Origin: Apostichopus japonicus
Taxonomy: Eukaryota > Echinodermata > Holothuroidea > Aspidochirotida > Stichopodidae
Assembly (NCBI RefSeq): GCF_037975245.1
Contig: NC_092579.1
Span: 12,634,678-12,698,677, forward strand
Length of the DNA stretch: 64,000 nucleotides
Direction of reading: 5' to 3'
Shown: positions 1 to 11,419 of the stretch, one piece after another
Position numbering within the stretch: position 1 is the first letter of the stretch
Layout: the number at the start of each line of letters is the position of its first letter
Notes under the pieces: model-generated
Told to the model about the DNA's origin: nothing
Seen by the model: the letters and a program-made list of their open reading frames with translations, nothing else
Database searches by the model: none
Translations under genes and position numbers: made by a program

Positions 1-479
1 CGGTTGAAAACTATTAATATACAACAACCAGTTAAAACAACAGTATCAGGCAGTATTTTATCACCCTCCGTTCCATTTTTGAAGAAAAAATTACGATTAA
101 AACATTGTACACTTCTATCGCTAAGCATACAATTTCCGAGGAAACAACACCGTGAAACTGGAGAACATTTATGAATAAGAAAGGTTTGATTTGACTGCTT
201 TGAAATAACGTATGACTGGAAAGATGCGTCGAGCGCTCTCCATCGGCCTCTTTTTTGGTCAGTGCGCAACTTCAGAGGAACAATAGAAACCCGAAAAAAA
301 AACTTTTAAAACGAACAAAGGATTCACAAACCTTTGTTCTGCCTAAAAGATAAGCAGAATGAAAATAAAATAAAACTGTTAGCAAACTGATTATCCACTA
401 GAGAGCCTGTGTAATAGAATGAGTAAAAGTTTCGATCCTAGCAGGATCTTCTTCAGAGGCTAAAAACTAAGATAAGCAG
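1..479. other. No gene seen
   Basis: AT-rich sequence without a convincing exon. It contains a small perfect inverted repeat near 434-448 (GATCCT-agc-AGGATC). The right edge at about 480 is where similarity to the LINE at 8.3-12.5 kb begins abruptly. Confidence 0.5.
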
Positions 480-1845
480 AAAGTTTGGTTTATTGTAGAT
501 TTGTGTGGGCGGAATTAGCCCGATTGATACGGGGAAAGGTGATTAATTTGCTCTAGGTGGGTTATGGTGCGGTTATCTATAATTCTTTCGAAAATCTTAC
601 CTAAGGCTGGGAGGAGACTAACTGGTCGATAGTTTTGAATTTTGGTGAGGTCTTTACTTAGTTTCGGTATTAAAATCTTTTTGGCGGATTTCCATGGGGT
701 TGGGAAATGACCCAGTCTAAGGAGTTCGTTAAGTAATGGGAAAATATGAGAGTTAATGAATATCGGAGGGAAGTTTTTAGGCATTTGGTCATTTATGTTG
801 TCAGGACCAGTGGAGGATGCATGTTTTAGTGGCACTATACCAATTGTTTATATCTATTTTATTGAGTAGAGGGATGTTTTTGTTGAGACATCCTAATGGG
901 TTGGTGTTAAAGCTGGTTGCATTACTGATAATTGTACGGTCTATTTCGTGTTTACAGCTGATATCGTATGGGGGGCCATCGTAGATATTGAATATACTTT
1001 TAAAGTACGATTCAATTAGCTTTATTTGGTCTTGAGTTTTTGTGATGAGGTTACCTACTTTATCTCTAAGGCCTTGGTCTGTTTTACCTGTGTTTGGTGT
1101 TGTAATGGGGTTAATGATTTTTTTTTTTAATTTTCCAAAAGTGTTTCGGGTTTTTATCATTAATGATTAAATCGCAGTTGTTTTGGACGCGGTTTTGTTC
1201 ATCCGCCAATATTTGTCTGTTTATTGCTGTTTAAGTTGGTTAATTTGGGTTTTTAGAGTTGGGTCTCGGGAAATGATATAAGTTCTACGTAGGCGACGTC
1301 TGAGTTTCATAAGTGTAAGAATATTCTTATTTAGTTTTCGTTTTCTGTTTTGTTTTTAAGGGACAGTGTCTTTTGAAAGTATAGAAGATATGATGGGCAA
1401 CGCTGTCACAGTAATTGTCGATGTAATTTAGCTCGTTGTTTTGGTTGTTGTATTTTGGGAGTCTGTTTTATTGTAATTATACGTCAATTCGTTATTTAGT
1501 ATGCAGTTGAGGTTTATGTCTAACTCAAAAACGAGTGGAAAATGGTCACTGATTTAGTCATCTTCTAGGATTTGTATCGAATGTGTTTTAGTTGCGTGGT
1601 GATTTGAGGTTATATGGGTAGTCAAGTAGTTCTGTAATATTGTTTATTGGGTTCATCCTAGGTTTGGTATTTTGGTTAATTATCGTTAAGTTGTATTTAT
1701 CACATATTTCTAAGAGAGACTTGCCTTTTATAGAAAAAATAATGTGGTGGGCATTTACTAGGAGTTTTTTTTAATTTTTAATAGAACATTTTTTTTTTTT
1801 ATTATATCGGTGGATATGGGCTCATTTGGGGGACTATAATCATAC
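480..1845 (-). mobile_element. Decayed internal fragment of Jockey-like LINE (family A)
   Basis: On the minus strand, 515-835 encodes the start of a reverse transcriptase with PKLSKDL, NYRPVSLLPALGKIFERI and YQSG. 801-1160 carries the linker before the RT, and 1500-1845 the end of the endonuclease region. The whole stretch aligns at nucleotide level with 9636-11043, in the same orientation. Both ends are abrupt: it lacks ORF1, the N-terminal endonuclease and the catalytic RT half. Frameshifts and stops show it is dead. It is an old internal fragment rather than an ordinary 5'-truncated copy, because the 3' part is also missing. Confidence 0.85.
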
Positions 1846-2909
1846 CACGAAAGTGTCCATTAGCTATAGGTTGCATTGAGGGTGTGTTATTCTTGCGTCA
1901 AATGGCGTACCATGGAAGGGGGAGGGGGGGGGTTGAGTGGTCTATCTGTCAGTGGCGGAGCGTCCATACAGTCAGGGAGGCGGATGCCCCCCTGACGGAC
2001 TCAAATGGACTACTGGCGCCCTTTTCAGCTTTTTACCACTTTTTATTTGTATGCGATTATTGACGTTTTTAATGCGCTCTCATCTACCTATTGACATTTG
2101 TCACATTTTTTGGGCGATGACACCTATTTATTCTTCATTTTTTATCTTTTCTGGTAGTTCGCGACACGCTGATTACGAATCAGAAGTTTATTTTGGAATT
2201 AGGTGCTGTGTTGGGGCGTGGGGGGCAAAAAACCTGATTAGCAGTAAGCTGCCAAAACTGACCAAAAATCGATCCAAAATCGATTTCGCCCAAATGACGT
2301 AACAGGGGGTAACCGATGCTCAGGAGCCCAAATTTGCAACTCCCAGGTCCATATCTGCTTCCGTGCGGGAGATACGTGGTGTCAAAGGAATCTGCATAGC
2401 CCTCCAAAAGATTTTATTGATAAGATCCAAAGTACTATTTTTGATTTATTTCGAACGGGAAAACTGATAAAGTAAGGAAAATTACTGTATAACCCCATTG
2501 AAAAGGGTTTTTTAAAAAAAAAATATGTTCACAGCTTTGTTGGTGCTCTCAAAACCTCTTGGGTCAAGCGTTATTGTAATAATGCCAACACGGGGTATTG
2601 GAAGCTCTTTTATTTCATTCCTCTCTGTCGCCGTCCGGTAAAGAGTTGCTTTTTAAATATAATTTTCATGACCAGGATATTGTACTGTATTTAAAAATAC
2701 CTTCATTGGACAAATTTGTATGGTTTTGAGTAAGCTTAGCTACCTTTAAGAAACCATCGGAAATTGGGTGTGCAAATCCCTAATAATTTTATTAGAATTG
2801 ATAATACCGTTGTTTATGACAACAAGCTTTTACGACGCCGGTTTACTGTGTGTTAGGGATATGTTTTTGCTAGATGGGAAGCAATTGTCCAAATAATGCT
2901 TTTCTGACC
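1846..2909. other. Non-coding, possible hAT-like relic
   Basis: No supported exon. From 1950 the sequence CAGTGGCGGAGCGTCC resembles the terminus of the hAT-like elements found elsewhere in the window, followed by a short hairpin of G and C runs. I could not find a matching right end or target duplication. The ORFs over 1937-2407 have no recognisable protein features. Confidence 0.35.
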
Positions 2910-3006
2910 AGTCTTCTACATTGTTAAGCTATTGTATGCTTTATAGAAGACTTCCTTTCACATTGTATATTGCACGTGAAAAAAACAAAATAAATCAAAT
3001 CAAATA
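2905..3006 (+). mobile_element. 3' end of family B LINE
   Basis: Only the 3' untranslated end is present. A hairpin pairs AGTCTTCTA (2910-2918) with TAGAAGACT (2944-2952), the loop holds GTTAAGC, and the segment ends in an AAATC-type tail. The same sequence occurs in reverse orientation at 59932-60032. It is a very short 5'-truncated insertion of the family whose long copy lies at 34.9-39.5 kb. Confidence 0.75.
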
Positions 3007-3014
3007 ACTAATAA

Positions 3015-3345
3015 TTATTTCTAAACAGTTACTGTGGTTAGTGTTATGTACTTAGAAAGTAAGACAAACTCTCTGTCTAGAATTCAACTCCCAGAGGATG
3101 TATTGTTTTGGTATTTCTTTTCCTCATTTTGCAGTTAAAATATTAGAAAAGCCTATCATTTCTCAATTAACAGTTACTGTGGCGAAGTTGTTATGTTGTA
3201 CAATTTTGCATATTTATTATTGTTTTGTACAATGGAATTGTCAATAAACTGAAAAAAATGAGACATACTCCTTGTCTTGAATTCAAACACCAGAGGATGC
3301 ATTTGATTTTCTATTTATTTGTCTTCTAATGTTGTGAACATTAAA
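3015..3345 (+). repeat. Two degenerate copies of the tRNA-like unit
   Basis: Near 3025-3110 and 3165-3300, aacagttactgtgg and a decayed GACAAACTC...GTCT...TTCAA segment recall the 161-bp unit that follows. The spacer motif ATATTAGAAA is shared too. These look like older members at the left edge of the array. Confidence 0.55.
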
Positions 3346-4262
3346 TATTAGAAACGAGCATTAAATCTCAACAGTTCTCGTGGCGCAGTTGGTAGTGCTC
3401 TGGACTGGAGAGACAGACAAACTCCATGTCTCCGGTTCGAACCCCAGACAGAGCATTTTATATTTTTGCTCTTTTACTGATTCCATTCTGGACTTTGAAG
3501 TTTAAATATTAGAAACGAGCATTAATTCTCAACAGTTCTAGTGGCTCGGTTGGTAGTGCTCTGGACTGGAGAGACAGACAAACTCCATGTCTCCGGTTCG
3601 AACCCCAGACAGAGCATTTTATATTTTTGCTCTTTTACTTATTCCATTCTGGACCTTGAAGTTTAAATATTAGAAACGAGCATTAATTCTCAACAGTTCT
3701 AGTGGCGCAGTTGGAAGTGCTCTGGACTGGAGAGACAGACAAACTCCATGTCTCTGGTTCGAACCCCAGACAGAGCATTTTATATTTTGCTCTTTTACTG
3801 ATTTCATTCTGGACTATGAAGTTTAAATATTAGAAACGGGCATTAATTCTCAACAGTTCTAGTGGCGCATTTGGTAGTGCTCTGGACTGGAGAGACAGAC
3901 AAACTCCATGTCTCCGGTTCGAACCCCAGACAGAGCATTTTATATTTTTGCTCTTTTACTTATTCCATTCTGGACTTTGAAGTTTAAATATTAGAAACGA
4001 GCATTAATTCTCAACAGTTCTAGTGGCACAGTTGGTAGTGCTCTGGACTGGAGAGACAGACAAACTCCATGTCTCCGGTTCGAACCCCAGACAGAGCATT
4101 TTATATTTTTGCTCTTTTACTAATTCCATTCTGGACTCTGAAGTTTAAATATTAGAAACGAGCATTAATTCTCAACAGTTCTAGTGGCGCAGTTGGAAGT
4201 GCTCTGGACTGGAGAGACAGACAAACTCCATGTCTCCGGTTCAATTCCCAGACAGAGCATCA
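3346..4262 (+). repeat. Tandem array of six 161-bp tRNA-like units
   Basis: The motif TGGCGCAGTTGG and its variants begin at 3381, 3542, 3703, 3863, 4024 and 4185, a period of 160-161 bp. Each unit has an A-box-like TGGCGCAGTTGG, then about 55 bases on GGTTCGAACCC, a canonical B-box; the last copy has GGTTCAATTCC. TGCTCTG after the A box can pair with CAGAGCA after the B box, and GAGACA with TGTCTC between them. The anticodon and T arms do not fold as a standard tRNA, so these are tRNA-derived (SINE-like) units rather than plain tRNA genes. The spacers, with TTTAAATATTAGAAACGAGC, are also conserved. Confidence 0.85.
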
Positions 4263-4354
4263 TGTCTGCGGTTCATGTCCAGACAGAGCCTTTTACTTTT
4301 GTACCCTCTGGAGGGAGTGCAAGTATAAATACAAGAAACAAAGTTTTTCCAGAG

Positions 4355-4440
4355 GGAACCGAAATGGTGTAATTGGTTATTCCATCATTCAGTAAGCGAT
4401 TGGTTTGGATTGCATCGGTTCAAGTCCCAGGTGAGTATTT
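4355..4440 (+). repeat. tRNA-like sequence (A and B boxes)
   Basis: TGGTGTAATTGGTTA followed by GGTTCAAGTCCC about 55 bases later matches the internal Pol III promoter layout. The sequence differs from the 161-bp units. A clover-leaf was not convincing, so it is called tRNA-like only. A weaker tRNA-like stretch lies at 4790-4850 (CTAGTGGTAAAGAC, then GGCTCAAACTC). Confidence 0.45.
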
Positions 4441-4690
4441 GCAAAAGGAGTTCTGACAAGTGGATAAGGTGAATCCCGAAGGTGGGTGGCCCCCTCCTCC
4501 TGACAGGTGGGTAAGGTGAGTACCGAGGTGAGACGGGGTGAAGGTGTGGACAAGGTGAGGTCGCCGCCCCCTCTCCCTGACAAGGTAAAGGCGCGGACAA
4601 GTGGAGCTCGCGCCACCCCTCCCCCTGACAAGGTTCACGCGCGGACAAGTGGAGTTCGCCGCCACCCCTCCCCCCCTGACTAGCCAGTCG
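4440..4690. repeat. GC-rich minisatellite
   Basis: Imperfect units of roughly 50 bp share CCCTGACAAGGT, GCGGACAAGTGGAG and CGCCACCCCTCCCC. The base composition is far more GC-rich than the flanks. Overlapping ORFs in several minus-strand frames come from the repeats and are not treated as genes. Confidence 0.7.
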
Positions 4691-4859
4691 GGGGGAGGAG
4701 TAGTAGTGGAGAAAATGTTTTAAAAAAACAGTCTAAACAGCAGGATCTTTAAATATTTGTAAAGCTTTAGAAACCAGAGGCCCAGCTAATTGTCTAGTGG
4801 TAAAGACTTTTGCTTTTGCATCTCAAGTTCCCTGGCTCAAACTCAACCTCTGCTTTTCC

Positions 4860-6396
4860 TTTTACAATACTCATGTAAAAGGAAGAAATAAAAGGAAGAA
4901 AAAAAAGAGTGATACTTTGAAATAACTTCTTTTTTTTTAATGACAAATCAGTTCATGGACAGGATATACCTTCATCCCTCCCACCACAGTTAATACCCTT
5001 CAACTACCTGTCCAGAAACAGGTTATCCCTCATCAAATTATTATGCAAATACTAATCAAAACATGCAATACATATTTCATAAACATTCTTAGTGATACCT
5101 GCATCTACTATTGAGATGGTTGGTGACAACAGACAGTTATTTTCTATAATGTTTCTATTATTTATAATATCAGCCTGGAGGGGAGTTATTTAATGATACT
5201 AAGCAGTCACATGTACATATGGGATAAGCCTATGGCCTTTTTACTTCACACCAGGTGGCTATCCAATTCACACCAGTACATTCTTTTTGGACATTTTTTT
5301 TTAAACATTTGGAAGACCATTTCATCATGAGGGGAAAAAGAATTGATTTCTCCTAGATAAACATAATAACCCCATCTTACTTTAGCCAGACATGGCTTGA
5401 ATCCATAGGTTTGCTTGACGACAAGTTCCCAACAAAAAAGAGTTGGCCTTCCATGGCTGATTGATTATTCACTTTACAATACCATGGCACCCCTGCTACC
5501 ATCAATTAAATTTTCTTTAACTTTCATTTATTAACTAAACCTGATTTTAATTAATTTTAGATAACTTAATTTTTACATTTTTTGCCCTCCAGTTTGAAAA
5601 AGGAAACGATACTACCATAGCACAAACAACATACATGTGGAAAGGTTGCTCCCTTTCATTGCTGTCTCAATCACACACCCCCCCCCCCCCGCTCCGACTA
5701 CCACACCCCACCAAATTATATACACGAAGAGTGCATTATTGAAAGTTTCTTTAAATATAGCCTTTTCATGCAGTAAACCTGTGCTGCTGCAAACTGAAAA
5801 TTCAATTAAAAGATTCTCCCTCTTCACTTTCAACACTTTCATTTCTCCTTCTCTATCCTTCACTTCACCACCACCCCCCCACCCCTGGTCCTTCCAACTA
5901 TCATCCATAACTCCTGCCAATATCAAATTCAGTCACCTTAACATCCCCCCATAAAGTGTCAGTCAGTCAAGCACCACAATGTTTGTAGACCAAGAAATCA
6001 ACACCCAAAACCCATTTTTAAACTCTAAAGCCCCATCAAATAAAGATGCTGTTTTTTTCTTCTTTTTCTCTAAACAAGATAAACACACAAACACCAAATC
6101 CAAAATATATAAAATTCCAATTCCCATTTTGAATATTCTTCAAATTTTGTTTGCCAAGCTACGTTAAAAAAGTGAGTGTTATTCTTTTTGGCCTTCCCCC
6201 ATCTTTGTGTTTGCATTGCAACAAGGTGTAGTTTTCTATACTAAAAAAAAACAAATGAAATCAAATAAAACTTAAATAAAAGATGATTACAGCACATGCA
6301 GGAGAAGAGTGAGAGCCCTCCCAAATACTACCGGCTTATGTATACAAAAGACCTTTTTTCCGAAATCCTTTTTCCGACATCGTGGCAATTCCAGAG
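4860..6396. other. Non-coding, low-complexity
   Basis: AT-rich with a poly-C run near 5678 and pyrimidine-rich stretches. ORFs of about 105 residues on both strands at 5612-5954 have biased composition (Pro, Ser, Thr or Gly, Val) and no family signature. Confidence 0.5.
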
Positions 6397-6695
6397 TTAC
6401 TTTACACCCCCGCTCCACCATCCACGCAGGAACCCACCCAGACCCCCCTGCGGGGACGATTTATTCTGTTCCAGTTTCTCGTCCAATAAGGGTAACTCTA
6501 TATGGTTCAGAACTATGTCAAAGAAGAGCGGTTTGCACGGTGACGGCTTAAAGTCCAGTGGAAATGTGGTGAAGTTGGGCTTGGCGGCCAGGTCCGGCTG
6601 GTTGGCATTGTACCAGTCAAGCTATTCCGCCAGCGGTCGATTGTCCTTCAGACCGAGTTGCGCCATTCTTTTGCTGATGGAAGGTTCATTGGAAT
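6397..6695 (-). pseudogene. SRP68: SRP68-like terminal exon with in-frame stop
   Basis: Minus-strand exon with acceptor TTTTTCAG at its start and a TAA at 6397-6399. It encodes the C-terminal part of the 68-kDa subunit of the signal recognition particle, the RNA-protein complex that targets secretory proteins to the ER. The stretches FTTFPLDFKPSPCKPLFFDI and LNHIELPLLDEKLEQ, and the Gly/Trp-rich end, match my recollection of the SRP68 C-terminus. It joins in phase to the exon at 7875-7953 (split codon G|AT = Asp). A TAG interrupts the frame after RPLAE, apparently a Tyr codon changed to a stop. The rest of the exon is open, so this is a recent lesion, an assembly error, or a young duplicated pseudogene. 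Confidence 0.75.
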
Positions 6696-7874
6696 CTGAA
6701 AAATGAATGCAGAGAGGTTCTTGGTAAGCCATGGTATTTTTTTTAAAGTATTCTTGGGTGGAGGGTATTTTCTATGGGTGAGGATAATCCGGAGGGTGGG
6801 GGAAGTCAATTCAATTAACTGTGAGAAACGTCATTGAATTAGGAACCACCTAAGGCCTATTCTCATCTTTGTAGTAAGTTTGTCACCTTGAGCTACGTGA
6901 CAGTTCATAAGTAGGGGGGGAATATTCGAGTGGAATTTGGGATTCGAATCCCTGAATAGAGAAAGTTTACAAAAACTTGTTAATTTGCAGTCATTTTTTG
7001 TTATTGCTGTCACAAACAGAAATGGATACCCACTTTCTATTATTTGTAGATGACAGAGACTGGTTCAATCGCAGTCTACAAGGCCAGATAAACTCTTTAT
7101 ATTTTGGCTTTCAATTTCTTTATTCTGACAAATTTCGATAGTACAAAAAAACGGCAGTTTTGATCGGGCTTTTGATACTTCCTTGTGATCCCTGGACATC
7201 ATACATTCAGCTACAAGCAAAAATAACTATTGTCTGTCCTGTCCACCACAATAATTCTATTGTAATATTTTCAGACCCTAAGGGCTAATAGGTCTCTCCC
7301 CCCCCCCCCCCCAAAAAAAAGTGTGAAAAGGGATGGTGCTGCTTCCAACCGAATGAATCTTTTCACTCATTGTTTAACCAAAGAGAAAAATTTGGGAAAG
7401 AAAACAACAGATTATTAATATAAAGGCCATATTTCTCTGAATCATTGTCTATGCTCTGATGGAATACATTTGTTCCAGTAGCAGGGTTCAATTCCCAGGT
7501 TCCAAATGGACACGGCAGTTTAATCTGCATTTTCCTGATGATCAGACCCAAAAGAGAACATCGATATGTCTGTCCACCGTTATCCCAAAGAAGAACCCTT
7601 TCAGAAACTCAAGGGTACTAAAGGGATTTCTTCCTTTTGAATTAACCAGGGTCCTACACAAAATTAACAGGGTAGTAACATGATGGTCTCTGCCTGATTC
7701 CCCTCCCCCACCCAATTTCTTTTCTTAATTTTTGGTATTCATCCTTTCATATATAGTCCATCTTGCATTTTGCCTTTTGAAAAACAAGAATCCTTAATCT
7801 TCATCCAAAGCAGCAAAAAGTTTCTTTCCAAACACAGTAAATTGAATATTATTATATTATTATTAAGTACATAC
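6696..7874. other. Intron of SRP68-like gene
   Basis: No exon seen. Three isolated B-box-like motifs (GGATTCGAATCCC near 6950, GGTTCAATCGC near 7063, GGTTCAATTCCC near 7485) suggest degenerate tRNA-derived repeats, the middle one followed by text like the 161-bp units upstream. A poly-C/poly-A tract lies near 7298-7320. Confidence 0.4.
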
Positions 7875-7953
7875 CTAGAATGGAGGCCGCCTGAGCAGAG
7901 TACTTCAAGCCGTTGATATCTTGTGCAAGAGTGTCCAATTCCTCTACCTCCAC
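7875..7953 (-). CDS. SRP68: SRP68-like penultimate exon
   Basis: A 79-nt exon with acceptor CAATAG and donor GTATGT. It encodes VEVEELDTLAQDINGLKYSA followed by QAASIL and ends in phase 1. Splicing to 6695 restores an Asp codon (AASILD), matching the ILD-type junction I recall from SRP68. Further upstream exons of SRP68 were not found in the window; the next 4 kb are filled by a LINE. The gene may be interrupted, continue elsewhere, or be a partial duplicate. Confidence 0.65.
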
Positions 7954-8672
7954 CTATTGATTAAATGAAACCAAAATCTAATCATGATGTCTTCCACATT
8001 AAGTTTTTAGGGAGTGTCACTACCCGACAAGCCCTATAGGTTTTTATAGTACACTTCCTTTCACAAGTTTTGTTTCTTATCTCCTTCTATGTCATATGTC
8101 ATACTTATGTTAAAATAGAATAAAAATCAATAAATAAAATGAAATAAAAGAAATTAGTTACCTTTTTTTTTAATTTGAGTAAGAGTTTTGTTTTTGTTGT
8201 TGTTGATATCAAAACAAAAGGAGTTTAACCCCTGGTCGACCTGGCGAGAGGTCCTACGGGGGATAATAAGTTTGTTTTTATAGAATAGACATTTTTTTTT
8301 TTTTCTTGGAGAGGTTGTCTATGTTCAGTCAGGGAATTGCTGGTAAATGAAGTCTTATATATTTACATAGGACAGGATAGCCATAATCATACCCGAGGTC
8401 AGAGTCGAAGAGTCAAATAGGGAGGGATTTCTAAAGGAGAGGAATTTTTTAAGTACTGAGAATTGTGGAGACGGAGTGGTTTCTATTGTTTGGGTAGGGA
8501 GTGGTTGTGGTTTCTATTGTTTGGTAACAATATAATCTGTATATATAGGTATACTTGGGCCTAGACCCATTTAGGAAAGGATTTTTTTAATGGAATGAGA
8601 CTTTAAGTAGTAACAATTTTGAATACAGAAAGGGTTTGGTTTTTGGGTAGTGAGTTGTTGCGACTTTGTATT

Positions 8673-10350
8673 TCAGGCGGGGAGGTCTTCAATCAAAGGG
8701 TCGTTCTCGAGGTTGTTTTCGTATAACTTGGTGTTGAATTCTTCAAGTCGGGTGAAAGTAGATTTTGTGTTTCCTGCACGGAGAACGTACAAAGTAGCAA
8801 TATAGGTAGGGATTTTGAGTGCGAGTCGATAAGCTGTGGTGTGGATTCTGTTTAAAATTTGTTTATTGGGATTAGAGATGGTAAGCAGGGAGATTCTCCC
8901 GTAACTGAGAATCGGTTTTACTTTGGATTTATAGATTTGGATAATTGTTTTCGGAGGGAAGTTATATTTGTGTGAGAGGATTTGAATGGATTTAAGTTGG
9001 AACCAGCAGCGTCCTGCAGTTCTGTTACAAAGTAGATTAAACGATAATTTGCTATCGAAAGTGGTACCAAGGAAGGTTGCATTAGGAGTAGCAGTGATTG
9101 AGGTGTTGAAAAGATTAATTTTGGAAATATGGTTATGGTATTTTGAGTTTATTATGGAGAAATTGGCTAGGTTAGATTTTGAGGGATATATTTTTGTTCT
9201 CCACATCAAGCACCAATTTTCGAGATGTGTAATTGCTTTTTTAATATTTAGTTCCGTCATATAGATATTTTTACTGGTGCTCCAAATGGCTATGTCGTCA
9301 GGGTAGTGACTATAGTTGCATTCAGATAGAGGGGGGATGTTCAAATCATTAACAAATAGGGTGCAGGGGAGGGGGCTGAGAACAGCGCCCTGTGGAGTAC
9401 CTGCACCAAGTGGAATAGGTTTTGATTATTGGTTTTTGTAGCATATTTTGGCATTGCGCTCACTAAAGAAAGAGGAAAGAAGTCTGGTGTAATTGCAGGG
9501 GAGATTAAAGTTAAGTAGTTAAATTCTTATGCCGTTGTGCCAAGTTTTGTTGAACGCCTTTCGGCATCAAGGAAGAGGGCAGTGGTATCATGTTTTTTTA
9601 TGAAGCCGATGCGAATTTCTTTGGAAAGGTGGAAAGTTTGGTTTATTGTAGATTTGTGTGCGCGGAATTAGCCTGATTGATACGGGCAAAGTGATTAATT
9701 TGCTCAAGGTGGTTTCTGGTGCGGTTATCTATAATTCTTTCGAAAATCTTACCTAAGGCTGGTAGGAGACTAATTGGTTGATAGTTTTGAATTTTGGTGT
9801 GTCTTTACTTAGTTTCGGTATTAATATCATTTTGGCGGATTTCCACAGGGTTGGGAAATGACCCAGTCTAAGGAGTTTGTTAAATAATGGGAAAATATGA
9901 GAGTTAATGAATATCGGAGGCCGACGGAGGGGAATCTTTTAGCATTAGGTCATTTATGTTGTCAAGACCAGGGGAGGAGGCATTTTTGCATATTCAGTGG
10001 CACTATACCAATCATTTATATCTATTTCTTTGAGTAGAGGGATGTTTTTGTTGAGACATCCTTAGAAGTTGGGGATAAAGCTGGTTGCATTACAGATAAT
10101 TGTACGGTCTATTTTGTGTTGGAATCTGTTATCGTATGGAGGGCCATCTAAGATATTGAATATAGTTTTCAAGTATGATTCACTAAGCTTTATTTGGTCT
10201 TAAGTTTTTGTGATGTGGTTACCTACTTTATCTCTAAGGCATTCATCTGTATTACCTGTGTTTGGGTTGTAATGGGTTTATGATATTTTTTTTATTTTTC
10301 CAAAAGTGTTTTGGGTTTTTGTCATTAATGATTGAATCGCATTTGTTTTG
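8673..10350 (-). pseudogene. Family A reverse transcriptase remnant
   Basis: 8673-9344 is an open 223-residue segment with the catalytic box written YPDDIAIW (normally YADD or FADD), the THLENWCLMWRTKIYPSKS region and a C-terminal thumb-like part. 9640-10350 holds the finger and palm start in broken frames, nearly identical to 515-1160. The Pro in the YPDD motif and the frameshifts between the parts indicate an inactive enzyme that originally copied element RNA at a nicked target. Confidence 0.8.
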
Positions 10351-10479
10351 GATTCGGTTTTGGTCGATCGCCGATATTTGTCTATTTATTTGTTTTTTAG
10401 GTTGGTTAATTTAGGTTTTTAGAGTTGGATCTGGGGAGATCATATAGGTTCTATGTAGGCGACGTCTGAGTTATTTAGT

Positions 10480-11358
10480 GTAAGAATATTCCTATTTAGT
10501 TTTGGATTTCTGTTTTGTTTTTAATGGGCAGTGTTGTTTGAAGGTATTAAAGATATGTTGGGCAATGCTGTCACAATATATGCCGATGTAATTTAGTTTG
10601 TTGTTGTGGTAATTGGCAATAGTGTTGTTTGTTATGATCCCTTTTTAAATGATGTCCAGTCTGTTTTATTGTAATTATATGTTAATTCGATATTTTGGAT
10701 GCAACTGAGGTTTATGTCTAGCTCAAAAAGGAGTGGAAAATGGTCACTGATTAGGTCATCTTCTAGGATTTGAATCGAATGAGTTTTAGTTGCAGGGTGG
10801 TTTGAGGTTATGGCGTAGTCAAGTAGTTCAGTATTATAGTTTATTGTGTTTATCCTAGTTTTGGTATTTTGGTTAGTTATTGTTAAGTTGTGTTTATCAC
10901 ATATTTCTAAGAGGGATATGCCTTTTTCAGATATTTTGGTGCTACCAAAAATGATGTGGTGGGCATTTAAATCTCCTAGTAGTATTGTATTTTTATTAGA
11001 ACTTTTTTTGATTGTGGATATGGGCTCAATTGGGGACTATAATAGCTAATAATGTGGAGAGGTTTATTGTCTCTTTCGAGTACATTTTCAATTGTTTGGG
11101 TTTGTTTGGGAGGAGGGTGGCTTTGAGGTTGTTTTTTTCAGCAATAAGTACTCCTCCCATAGAGCGAGAGATATCGTGTCTGAAAGTTTGGTAACCAGGG
11201 ATGCTAAGGTGGGAATTTTTATTTAGTTTAGTTTCGTTTAACGAAATGATATCCGGGGAGTGGTTGGCGAATATAGTAAGTAGGAGGCTTAATTTTGGAA
11301 GGATACTGTTGATGTTTAGGTGGAGGAACTTGACCAAAGGAGGGAGTGTGCTTGTCAT
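10480..11358 (-). pseudogene. Family A AP-like endonuclease remnant
   Basis: The first 110 residues (11026-11358) show the APE-type endonuclease start: FLHLNINSILPKL with the conserved Asn, then LNETKL with the metal-binding Glu, then GGVLIAEKNN. The remainder down to 10480 is recognisable only through nucleotide similarity to 1500-1845 and is broken by stops. This domain would have nicked the target site. Confidence 0.75.
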
Positions 11359-11419
11359 GTAGGTGATTGAGGAGGGCTAAATATTGAAGGATGGTGGAGA
11401 CGTTCCATAATTACAGTTT

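Noticed and set aside
1950-2410. Complete hAT-like element
   Set aside because: Left-end-like sequence only; no inverted right end or 8-bp duplication could be found.
3371-4262. Array called as CRISPR or canonical tRNA cluster
   Set aside because: Units are contiguous with conserved spacers in a eukaryote, and the T and anticodon arms do not pair as in a real tRNA.
4385-4665. Three overlapping minus ORFs of 80-87 residues
   Set aside because: They arise from a GC-rich minisatellite; all frames look alike and none has a family motif.
5612-5954. Opposed ORFs of about 105 residues
   Set aside because: Low-complexity Pro/Ser or Gly/Val runs on a pyrimidine-rich tract; no splice or homology support.
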